A stretch of 22,873 bases of DNA from Nanobdellota archaeon (GTDB lineage Archaea > Nanobdellota > Nanobdellia > Pacearchaeales > GW2011-AR1): NCBI GenBank assembly GCA_030704765.1, contig JAUYDD010000015.1:1-22873 (forward strand). Direction: 5' to 3'. The position numbers and the translations under genes are program-made. Every line of letters begins with the position of its first letter. Within the stretch, counting starts at the first letter, position 1. Of this stretch, positions 1-6,572 are shown one piece after another. Below the pieces are notes generated by a model. That model was given only the letters and a program-made list of their open reading frames with translations, was not told the DNA's origin and did no database searches.

Positions 1-10
1 CAATTTCCGA

Positions 11-44
11 GCACAAGAAAATTGTTTTATGCAATTTTCTGTGC
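11..44. repeat. Inverted repeat (hairpin) at window edge
   Basis: Bases 11-24 pair with 32-44 through one bulged A, leaving a 7-base loop. It is the first of two back-to-back hairpins before repeat R1 and lies downstream of the minus-strand gene ending at 94. It could help terminate transcription or belong to a composite mobile repeat. The pairing is read directly; the function is unknown. Confidence 0.6.
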
Positions 45-45
45 A

Positions 46-69
46 GAAAATTCTTCTGAAAGAATTTTC
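46..69. repeat. Perfect hairpin with CTGA loop (R3 family, copy 1)
   Basis: A perfect 10-bp stem (46-55 with 60-69) closes a CTGA loop. The core CTTCTGAAAG recurs at 21140-21149, inside another perfect 10-bp hairpin with the same loop but different bases further out in the stem. Two copies with compensating stem changes suggest a small palindromic repeat family. Confidence 0.6.
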
Positions 70-71
70 AT

Positions 72-140
72 GCATCCTAAAAACAAGGGCCTATCACAAA
101 CCCACACCTTTAGGTGTGGGTGGCCCATTGTTTTTTTGAT
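72..140 (-). repeat. Dispersed palindromic repeat R1, copy 1
   Basis: The element starts with GCATCCTAAAAACAAGGGCC and ends with GGCCCATTGTTTTTTTGAT. These termini are imperfect inverted repeats of each other. Between them lies a near-perfect palindrome at 101-120 (9-bp stem). A second copy with the same termini lies at 22612-22713 in the opposite orientation. The minus-strand gene ending at 94 reads into this copy and takes its last 13 residues from it. It resembles a MITE-like or REP-like element, but no transposase is present in the window. Confidence 0.7.
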
Positions 141-477
141 AAATAAAAATTATTAAGCATGAAGTTAAGTATGATATAATTATAAGATAAGGAACTTTCC
201 ATAAATAATCAGATAAAGATAAGAATGGCTGATTACCTCCAACAAAAAATGATGCTATTAAAAATATTCCACCTAAAAGTGCTGCCCATTTCATTTCATA
301 ACCCAAGGTGCAAGTTTCAGCACCACCACATTCTTCTGGACCTCCTAAAATAATAGCAGTGTAAGGTACAGGTAATAAAAGAAATATAATAATAAATATA
401 ATTATTTTTCCAGTTGTAGGTCTAAAAAATTCCTTAACTCCTATTCTTTTCTCTTTTTTCTTCATCATTTTTTTCAT
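94..477 (-). CDS. Small three-helix membrane protein, last gene of the pilin-like operon
   Basis: I do not recognise a named family. The 127-residue product has a very basic N-terminus (residues 1-24), then three probable membrane helices at about 24-44, 64-82 and 95-113. A short loop between helices 1 and 2 carries two cysteines (Cys50, Cys56), probably outside the membrane. The start follows the upstream gene's stop by one base (TAA A ATG), the same junction as between the first two genes of the block, so it is translationally linked. The final 13 residues (from Gln115, including KNNGPPTPKG) are encoded inside palindromic repeat R1, so the original C-terminus was probably replaced or extended when the repeat arrived. 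A supporting role in a surface-protein assembly is inferred from position only. Confidence 0.75.
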   Translation of the reverse strand: MKKMMKKKEKRIGVKEFFRPTTGKIIIFIIIFLLLPVPYTAIILGGPEECGGAETCTLGYEMKWAALLGGIFLIASFFVGGNQPFLSLSDYLWKVPYLIIISYLTSCLIIFIYQKNNGPPTPKGVGL

Positions 478-478
478 T

Positions 479-1267
479 TTATTCTCCAGTCACTCCTACA
501 GGAATTGTATAGCTCCTTGTTGCAAACATGAATTTTTCTTTTGTCTCCCTATGGGTCAAGATATAGATTCTTGTCCCATCACTCTGTATCTTTTTTTCCA
601 GTTTTAAATCTGGATAAGAAAGCATATAGTATAAGGATTCACTGTCTCCATATCTCGCTTCCCAATTTAAAATAGAGGTTGCTATCATGACAAGGTCATA
701 TAGTTCTGAATCTATGCCTGTTTTTATATTCTTATAATTATACACATTATTTTCTTTAGTGATAGTGATATCAAGGTCAGAATCTATTATTATAGAACTG
801 GGTATTATCTCTATTTTTACATTAGGTTTTTTGTAATCAAAACTATATTCCCGGTCTATATAAGATTGTTTTATTGCTTCAATGCATGAGGCAACTTTAG
901 GTTCAAGATATTTTTTTATTTCCTCTTGAATATTTGTTTTTAGCACAGGTTTTTGCATGACACATCTTTCATAATAAGCTCCTGAATAGCATATATATTC
1001 GACTTTGGTGTTATCATACAGATAATAGTTCTTAGGTTCATATGTTCCTCCTTGCAGGATTATTTTTGTTATTGTTTCTTTTGAAGAATCTATGATGCAT
1101 TTTTGTATGTCTGATACAGGGGATTCCTGTTTTGTGAATATAGTGTTGAAATCAGGCCTATTCTTGAATATCAACACAAGGATTACAACAATCATTATGC
1201 CAAGTATTATAAATACAGATACTTGCGCTTTCCTATCAGTTCTTTTACCTATTTTTTTAGATTTCAT
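479..1267 (-). CDS. Pilin-like exported protein, paralogue 2
   Basis: A 262-residue protein with a basic N-terminus followed by Arg-Lys-Ala/Gln-Val and a long hydrophobic stretch (about 15-34). This matches an archaeal class III (type IV pilin-like) signal, with probable prepilin-peptidase cleavage after Ala14. It is clearly paralogous to the gene at 4817-5635: shared features are the QV-[ST]-[VI]-FIILG start, a QGG motif (72-74), YICYSG (91-96), an E-I-x-x-Y-x-x-P-K stretch and a C-terminal FAT[RK]S. It has exactly four cysteines (57, 93, 102, 128); 93 and 102 are shared with the paralogue, the other two are not. A TTTATAAA box 26-33 bases upstream suggests its own leaderless promoter, although it also lies 35 bases after the large envelope gene. 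A minor pilin or envelope-anchored adhesin is the best guess. Confidence 0.8.
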   Translation of the reverse strand: MKSKKIGKRTDRKAQVSVFIILGIMIVVILVLIFKNRPDFNTIFTKQESPVSDIQKCIIDSSKETITKIILQGGTYEPKNYYLYDNTKVEYICYSGAYYERCVMQKPVLKTNIQEEIKKYLEPKVASCIEAIKQSYIDREYSFDYKKPNVKIEIIPSSIIIDSDLDITITKENNVYNYKNIKTGIDSELYDLVMIATSILNWEARYGDSESLYYMLSYPDLKLEKKIQSDGTRIYILTHRETKEKFMFATRSYTIPVGVTGE

Positions 1268-1292
1268 TTATATTTTTCTAACGTGGGCTTTG

Positions 1293-1300
1293 TTTATAAA
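1293..1300 (-). promoter_or_regulatory. Probable TATA box for the second pilin-like gene
   Basis: TTTATAAA on the minus strand, centred about 29 bases before the ATG at 1267, placed for a leaderless transcript. It abuts the stop codon of the upstream gene (1303), so this paralogue may be transcribed both from the operon promoter and on its own. Confidence 0.5.
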
Positions 1301-1302
1301 GT

Positions 1303-4300
1303 TTATTTGTTTGTGTCATACGGCCTTAATGTCATTTTTGTTCCGAGGTTATTGTATTCATCTATGCATTGAATGTAATATGTGACATATTTCCAAGGTG
1401 CAGAGTGTTCATAAGTTAAACTAGTGTCCATATCAGTAGCATTCTCAAAATTAAATAATCTTTTTAAGCTATATTTGCATCTTGCTCTTTCATCTGTAAC
1501 AATTTTTAATTCTCCATAATTATAAGCTCTTGCAATATAAGGCCCGTATTTGTCAATCATCACGATGAATGAACTCACATTCTTTGCTAAATTTCCTGCT
1601 GCATCTTCGCATCTGAAATTGACAGTATGTCTTCCTTGTCTTGCTCTTGTCCATTCATAACTATGTTCACTATTGTTTGTTGCAGTGAATCTGTCATTTC
1701 CATCAGGTCCGAACCATTCACATACAGCTTTTCCATTTTCAGCACCACCTGAAGTCACAAGTTTAAGCATTACTCTAGCTGGTTCAACTCCTGATACAAT
1801 CCTTGCTTCATTATCAGGTCTTATCTCCTCTATTATCAAAGGTGATTCTGATAATCTGAATTCATATACAAAGCTTTCTGTCATATTATTATGGTTTTCA
1901 GACAGGTCTTGGCATCTTATATAATATTTTGTATTGTTTCTTGTTTCTTTTAATGTAGTTGTGCAAGGCAAGCCATACTGCCCAAAATGTGTGACATCAC
2001 TGTCGCATTCCATCTGGTTTTCCATTTCTCCATAATTTTTATTTTCTAATGACCATTTGCATTCAGAAGGTTCATTTACAAATATAGTTACATTTTCTTC
2101 ATTGCTGTTGTATTTTATATGAGCTTTGTTAACAGGATGTGTTAGCCATATTCTTGGAGCAGTAAGATCAGGCCCTTTATTTACACAGGTTTTTATTAAA
2201 TAAGGTTCTGGATTTATCTTTCCAGATCCAGTTTTGCATTTTACATATAGATTAACTGAGCCCATTTCTTTAATATCAGCTTCACTGAGGTTGCAGGGTT
2301 TTACTTGTCCACTTACATTGCATATAGCTCCTTTTCCATACACTCCAATAATAGAACTGATGCTGGGTAATACGAGATTTAATTGATGTGCAGGTAAGAC
2401 ACTGTTTCCTTTCAGGCCGAATTTTTCAGGCATTTCTTGATAAGATTGTTTTCTATCATAACCGAACTTGCATTTCGCAAAAGGGCTGACTTTTATCCCT
2501 AGTCTTACTAGATTAAAAGGATCAATACAGCTGTCATTTTGCGTCAATAATTCAAAACTATTTTCTTTAATATTAGCATATTTATATCCAGGGCTAATTA
2601 CACTTAATAGAGGCTCTATAAAAGGAAAGCTTTCATTTGCTGGCCTTGCTAAGCAAAGTTCATTTGGTGTTCCTTTGTTTTCAAAAGTGCATAATTGCCC
2701 TAAGCTTTGGCACCGATATTCACTGCATGGAACATCTCCTGTATTGCATTTATTGCAATCAGCTCCACCATCAGGCCTTTCCCAAACATCGCAATAAAAA
2801 TCAATATCTACATACATTATCCACATTATCAAGAATAAATAAGCGAGCATAGCAGCCATCATAGTTATTAATATGCTTTGCGTTAAAAGATAAGCTATTG
2901 CTCCTGCAATTAAAGCACCAATCATTTCAAAACCACCCACTTTCTTGTCTTTTTTCGTTATCTGAGCACTTATACTTGATCTTACACTTGAAATGCCATT
3001 GAAATATCCAACAGCATTTACTGGTCTTGATGTTGACATAAATCTTGTTATTTCATCGTCTGTGATATTTCCTGCATCTTCTTCTAATATTTTATATAAT
3101 AATGGAGAGCCATAAGCACCAATAACACCTTCTAGTTCTTTTAGCATAGCACTTCCATTAGAATTATTAGAAAGCTGGTTTTTAATGCCTTCATCAGTCA
3201 CTTCTTCAAGCCCTTCTGCATCGGTTGTTTCAAAAAATTCATAAGTTCCAGGTTCAGCTGGTTTTTGCCCTGGTTGAGGTCGTCCATAATTAGTTAAACC
3301 TGATTTTTCAGAACCACCTAATCTAGGAGGAGCAGCTCCTGTTGATTTTAAGCTATAACCACCATCTGTAAAAACTCCTATATAATTAGCTTTTGCACCG
3401 CAATCCCCTAAACTGATGCATAAGTCATTCATGTCTCTTGTGAATTTCATAGTGTGGCAATCACAATTTTCAACACACCAGCATCCAAATATTCCACATA
3501 TCCATGTTTCAGTGCATCTTTGAGTAGCAATGCTACATATGCTTTCTCCAGAATTAGCGTATTCAATTTCATTAGATTTTGTAGGTTCATCGCCAAGATT
3601 GAATCCAGGAGGATAAGCAGGAACACAAACTTTGAAATTGAATCCAGAGCCCATGTTAATATGTTTAATAACACAATCTGGATTTTTCTTGCATTTGCTT
3701 TCCATTGCTTCTCCCTTTTTTGAATTATAAGAAAGGCATAGTCTCCAATTATTGACTCTGCAAGAAGCTTGAGAAAAAACCTTTCCGTCTTTTATAGCAC
3801 CATCTGTCTGCACACATATCTCATTCCGATAGTCTGAACATGGTTCGATTCTTTCTGTACCCATATAACATATATGCTTCACATGCCTCGAGCCTACAGG
3901 ATCTTTTCCATCACCTATTTTCCCATCATATTCACACCACGATTCCCCATTTTTTCTTTCTACACCATGCACTATACAATTCACATCTTTGCAGAAATAT
4001 TTTGAAAAATCATCTTTTCCACAAAAACTTCCTTGAAAAAGATTGCAGTCTTCAGCACTGTCTTCATGGTTTCCGCAAGAATCAAACCAATACACATCCT
4101 CTTTTCCCTCTAGGCATGCTTTATGGTCTTTAGCTTTGCATGTTGTATTCAAGGATGGATCAGAACAATATTTCCCTTCTTTATTGAAGTTCTTTTCATC
4201 ACCTGTCCTTGAGACGCAATCTTCTAGAGTAGTGAAAATGCACTTTCTTTCTGCTCCTTTTTCATAGACGCACGCACCTTCTTTCCCTCTTTCAACTGTA

Positions 4301-4815
4301 AATAAGCATTCTAATTCACTGTCTGATTTTTCATCTGTTTTCCATTCAGTAGGTATATCTTTGTTTTTTGAATTGCCTTCAAACTTGCAATTTTCCTGTG
4401 TTGTCCATATAGCCTGGTTTCCTATGATGCAACATCCATACCTGCATCTCTCAACATTGCACATTGAAGCAAATTCATAGCTGCCATTAAGCCTGTTGCA
4501 AAGACTTTTAGGAACTTGATTTGTACATAATCCATTATTATTGCTTATGCAACAACCTATTTCACAAAAATCAGTAAAAGCACAGTCACTTGGAGCAACC
4601 CTAAGCCCATTTGTGTTATCACAATTATCTGCACTAGAATTTTGGCAAAAAAGACCGCTTTTAGTTTTTTCACAACAATTCAAAGAATCAATCTCTTGAG
4701 CCTCTACTCTATTTACTTGTGAATATATAAGATAAGAATATGAAAATATAGCAATAATAAGGACAGTTATTTCAAGATAACTCATTTTAGCTTTGTTTGT
4801 AAATATATTTTTCAT
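1303..4815 (-). CDS. Giant cysteine-rich envelope protein with Ig-like C-terminus
   Basis: The chosen start (ATG 4815) follows the upstream stop by one base; an in-frame ATG at 4854 would overlap that gene. The product is about 1170 residues. An N-terminal hydrophobic segment (about 11-33) is followed by an Asn- and Cys-rich exterior. Residues 45-145 hold three tandem modules with a Cys-Cys pair (GCC followed by further Cys); many more cysteines follow up to about 475. A two-helix hydrophobic block lies mid-protein (about 629-670), preceded by a Pro/Gly-rich linker. The C-terminal 300 residues contain three Ig/fibronectin-like repeats, each with a Cys pair and a [YF]-x-x-x-C-x-D signature. 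Sequons (N-x-S/T) are frequent. It lies between two pilin-like paralogues, which suggests one cell-surface machine or appendage base. Not recognised as a named family. Confidence 0.8.
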   Translation of the reverse strand: MKNIFTNKAKMSYLEITVLIIAIFSYSYLIYSQVNRVEAQEIDSLNCCEKTKSGLFCQNSSADNCDNTNGLRVAPSDCAFTDFCEIGCCISNNNGLCTNQVPKSLCNRLNGSYEFASMCNVERCRYGCCIIGNQAIWTTQENCKFEGNSKNKDIPTEWKTDEKSDSELECLFTVERGKEGACVYEKGAERKCIFTTLEDCVSRTGDEKNFNKEGKYCSDPSLNTTCKAKDHKACLEGKEDVYWFDSCGNHEDSAEDCNLFQGSFCGKDDFSKYFCKDVNCIVHGVERKNGESWCEYDGKIGDGKDPVGSRHVKHICYMGTERIEPCSDYRNEICVQTDGAIKDGKVFSQASCRVNNWRLCLSYNSKKGEAMESKCKKNPDCVIKHINMGSGFNFKVCVPAYPPGFNLGDEPTKSNEIEYANSGESICSIATQRCTETWICGIFGCWCVENCDCHTMKFTRDMNDLCISLGDCGAKANYIGVFTDGGYSLKSTGAAPPRLGGSEKSGLTNYGRPQPGQKPAEPGTYEFFETTDAEGLEEVTDEGIKNQLSNNSNGSAMLKELEGVIGAYGSPLLYKILEEDAGNITDDEITRFMSTSRPVNAVGYFNGISSVRSSISAQITKKDKKVGGFEMIGALIAGAIAYLLTQSILITMMAAMLAYLFLIMWIMYVDIDFYCDVWERPDGGADCNKCNTGDVPCSEYRCQSLGQLCTFENKGTPNELCLARPANESFPFIEPLLSVISPGYKYANIKENSFELLTQNDSCIDPFNLVRLGIKVSPFAKCKFGYDRKQSYQEMPEKFGLKGNSVLPAHQLNLVLPSISSIIGVYGKGAICNVSGQVKPCNLSEADIKEMGSVNLYVKCKTGSGKINPEPYLIKTCVNKGPDLTAPRIWLTHPVNKAHIKYNSNEENVTIFVNEPSECKWSLENKNYGEMENQMECDSDVTHFGQYGLPCTTTLKETRNNTKYYIRCQDLSENHNNMTESFVYEFRLSESPLIIEEIRPDNEARIVSGVEPARVMLKLVTSGGAENGKAVCEWFGPDGNDRFTATNNSEHSYEWTRARQGRHTVNFRCEDAAGNLAKNVSSFIVMIDKYGPYIARAYNYGELKIVTDERARCKYSLKRLFNFENATDMDTSLTYEHSAPWKYVTYYIQCIDEYNNLGTKMTLRPYDTNK

Positions 4816-4816
4816 T

Positions 4817-5635
4817 TTAGAATCCTGGAGGCATAAGGCAGCTTTTAGTTGCAAAACTAAATGATAAGCCAGTGCTCCTTTCAGTTATTGTATATATTGT
4901 ATCTGAGTCACCTGTGATTGTGCTTTTTATATCATAATCAGGATATAATATCATGTAACCTAAATTATCAAAATGGCAATATTGCGCTTCTTGATTTGCT
5001 ATTATATTTGTTATTTTTGCAAAATCATAAATAGGATTTATCATATTTATCTTAAAATGGTCAAATTCTCTTGTCAAATCTCCTCTCTGTAATTTGAATT
5101 TTTTATCAATTTCAACAATCACAAGTTTAGGATAAAGTTTAGTTATTACTTTCATCTCTCCTGATTCAATAACATACCTGTTATCTTCTGTTAAATCTGA
5201 TTCTAATTTATCAAATCCAGCTTGTATTTTTGGAGTGATATAATTAGTTATCTCTTGTTCTATATGTTCTACTAATAAAGGTCTCTGACTAATGCATTTT
5301 TTATAGAATTCTCCTGAATAACAGATATAGACTATTTCAGTCCCATTATAAAATACACTTCCAGAAGGAGTCATGTCTCCTCCTTGCATTGATAATGTTT
5401 CTATTGCTTCTTCTAATGCTTCAGTTGTAATCTTCTCAATATAACTTTGAGGGTTTTTTTCATTATAACTCTCGACTTTAGGAGGAGCAGTCATAAGTAA
5501 GAAAATTATTAGGAAAATTACAACAATAATTAGTCCAAGTATAATGAATATTGTGACCTGGGATTTTTTATTTGGAAAAATAGACTTATCTATATTTAGA
5601 AATAATCCAGTATATTTTTTTTGTTTTAATCTCAT
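4817..5635 (-). CDS. Pilin-like exported protein, paralogue 1, first gene of the operon
   Basis: A 272-residue protein. Lys-Lys-Ser/Gln-Val precedes a hydrophobic helix (26-48), fitting a class III signal peptide cut after Ser25. Shared features with the gene at 479-1267 are QGG (84-86), YICYSG (103-108), the x-C-x-x-Q-x-P motif around Cys114, and an FATKS-type C-terminus. It also has exactly four cysteines (105, 114, 220, 266). The second pair (220 and 266) is at positions where the paralogue has none. A TATA-like ATTTAAA lies 26-32 bases before the ATG, so it is probably the leaderless first gene of a four-gene minus-strand unit. Family identity beyond pilin-like is unknown; no pilus ATPase or platform gene is in the window. 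Confidence 0.8.
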   Translation of the reverse strand: MRLKQKKYTGLFLNIDKSIFPNKKSQVTIFIILGLIIVVIFLIIFLLMTAPPKVESYNEKNPQSYIEKITTEALEEAIETLSMQGGDMTPSGSVFYNGTEIVYICYSGEFYKKCISQRPLLVEHIEQEITNYITPKIQAGFDKLESDLTEDNRYVIESGEMKVITKLYPKLVIVEIDKKFKLQRGDLTREFDHFKINMINPIYDFAKITNIIANQEAQYCHFDNLGYMILYPDYDIKSTITGDSDTIYTITERSTGLSFSFATKSCLMPPGF

Positions 5636-5660
5636 GTTGAAATGCTTTTATACCATGCCC

Positions 5661-5669
5661 TTTAAATAT
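5661..5669 (-). promoter_or_regulatory. Probable TATA box of the pilin-like operon
   Basis: The minus strand reads ATATTTAAA here, centred about 30 bases before the ATG at 5635, consistent with leaderless transcription. The flanks ATGCC and GGCAT form a short inverted repeat around it, a possible operator. A second AT-rich stretch, TATAAAAG at 5646-5653, is too close to the ATG to serve a leaderless start. Confidence 0.4.
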
Positions 5670-5685
5670 GGCATTTTAACAGCCT

Positions 5686-5763
5686 AAAAATTTCTGATCA
5701 GAAAAATCATTTAATTAAAGCTCATTCTTTAAAATAGAGTGAACGATTTTTCTGGAAATTTTT
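5686..5763. other. Long bipartite inverted repeat
   Basis: Two adjacent arm pairs match exactly: 5686-5694 with 5755-5763 (AAAAATTTC/GAAATTTTT) and 5699-5708 with 5745-5754 (CAGAAAAATC/GATTTTTCTG). Together they form a 19-bp stem with a 4-base bulge on one side. The loop contains a further small inverted repeat (TTAAAG/CTTTAA). It lies upstream of the pilin-like operon promoter and downstream of the winged-helix gene. It could be a terminator, a non-coding RNA or a mobile palindromic element. Confidence 0.55.
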
Positions 5764-5856
5764 TTGATTTTTTAACATATTTTATTTATAGAGGTTTTAT
5801 GTTCTAATCTCTATATAATAATAATAAGCAGTTATTCTTGAAAATATTGGAAGAGC

Positions 5857-5882
5857 ATTTTCAGGCACAATAATCTGAAAAT
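5857..5882 (-). terminator. Small hairpin downstream of the winged-helix gene
   Basis: An 8-bp perfect stem (ATTTTCAG/CTGAAAAT) with a 10-base loop lies 34 bases past the stop of the winged-helix gene. Archaeal termination usually depends on T-rich tracts rather than hairpins, so this is a tentative call. The rest of 5764-5915 shows only AT-rich sequence and a weak TAGAG/CTCTA hairpin. Confidence 0.3.
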
Positions 5883-5915
5883 AATTTAAATTTGAATCAT
5901 GACCTGCAAAATTTA

Positions 5916-6116
5916 TCAGTTTGGTAGCCATAGATTCACCCCATCTTTTTTTATTCTAGTGATATCTCTATCTAATGCAAGTTCCATTAGATAACCTTGA
6001 GCAGTATTCCATGAGACACCTAAGAATTTTGCAATTTCAGAGCTTGTCACTACTCGCTGCTCTTTTAAGAATTTTAGAATCTTCTCTTTTTCTTGGTTTG
6101 TCATAAGGTCAGCCAT
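5916..6116 (-). CDS. Small winged-helix DNA-binding protein
   Basis: The 66-residue protein is almost entirely a winged helix-turn-helix. Helix 1 covers about 7-19, helix 2 about 23-30 (SSEIAKFLG), the recognition helix about 34-45 (SWNTAQGYLMEL), and a two-strand wing follows (about 50-64, ending VNLWLPN). It has no effector or oligomerisation domain, a common minimal form in DPANN archaea. A TTTATAAA box at 6165-6172 implies a leader of about 25 bases. It is divergent from the first ATPase and lies upstream of the pilin-like operon in the same direction, so regulation of that operon or of itself is plausible but unproven. Confidence 0.75.
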   Translation of the reverse strand: MADLMTNQEKEKILKFLKEQRVVTSSEIAKFLGVSWNTAQGYLMELALDRDITRIKKDGVNLWLPN

Positions 6117-6164
6117 TATATTAATCCCTATAATAATCGATTCAAGATAATAACTTAATTCCTA

Positions 6165-6172
6165 TTTATAAA
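6165..6172 (-). promoter_or_regulatory. Probable TATA box of the winged-helix gene
   Basis: TTTATAAA about 50 bases upstream of the ATG at 6116, leaving a leader of about 25 bases. The motif matches the TATA-like boxes found before three other genes in this window. Confidence 0.4.
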
Positions 6173-6354
6173 CCTATTGTCTTTAATATTAATCTGAATA
6201 TGAGTAATATTATTAATATATCTATAAATATTACTATGAATCTATATTAATTTAAAATATGTAAATATATATGAATATATCTATGAATCTTCATAGTTTA
6301 TATGCGATAAATGATGATATATAAATAAATTTAATAAAATTTTATAGAAAAAAT
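6173..6354. other. Very AT-rich intergenic region with repeated ATATCTATRAAT-like motifs
   Basis: No gene is visible. Variants of a TATCTAT[AG]AAT motif occur several times between 6210 and 6300. A palindrome with 6-bp arms, CTATGA-ATCT-TCATAG, lies at 6281-6296. These may be binding sites for the adjacent winged-helix regulator, or simply low-complexity sequence. Confidence 0.3.
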
Positions 6355-6513
6355 TTAAACTACTTCAAACTCCTAACTTGCTTGTTTTTTCAGATTTTCT
6401 GATTCAAAACTTACATAAACTCTATAATTTCCAGGACTCTCTACATTTACATTTAAGTTATTGAAACCTTCGAAAACCTGATTATCTAAATTATCTTTTC
6501 TAATGTAGAATTT
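6355..6513 (-). pseudogene. Domain-X relic 1 (decayed C-terminus of a surface protein)
   Basis: The minus strand reads a peptide containing KDNLDNQVFEGFNNLNV and a final EFEVV before a stop at 6355-6357. It matches residues 1225-1276 of the M36-like protein encoded at 9622-14115. The conserved Trp codon before EFEV has become TAG (6373-6375). There is no start codon or upstream coding sequence. It ends just before the first ATPase gene, which is on the other strand. This is a remnant, not a working gene. Confidence 0.7.
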
Positions 6514-6543
6514 AATTGGATTATAATCTAATTAAAAGAAAGA

Positions 6544-6551
6544 TTTATAAA
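6544..6551 (+). promoter_or_regulatory. TATA box of the first ATPase
   Basis: TTTATAAA centred about 25 bases before the ATG at 6573, consistent with a leaderless start there rather than at the upstream in-frame ATG at 6516. Confidence 0.5.
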
Positions 6552-6572
6552 GATTGTATTCCAATTAAAACT

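Noticed and set aside
6373..6375. TAG read as an amino acid in relic 1
   Set aside because: A TGG to TAG change in a fragment with no start codon is better explained as pseudogene decay; relic 2 has a TAA as well.
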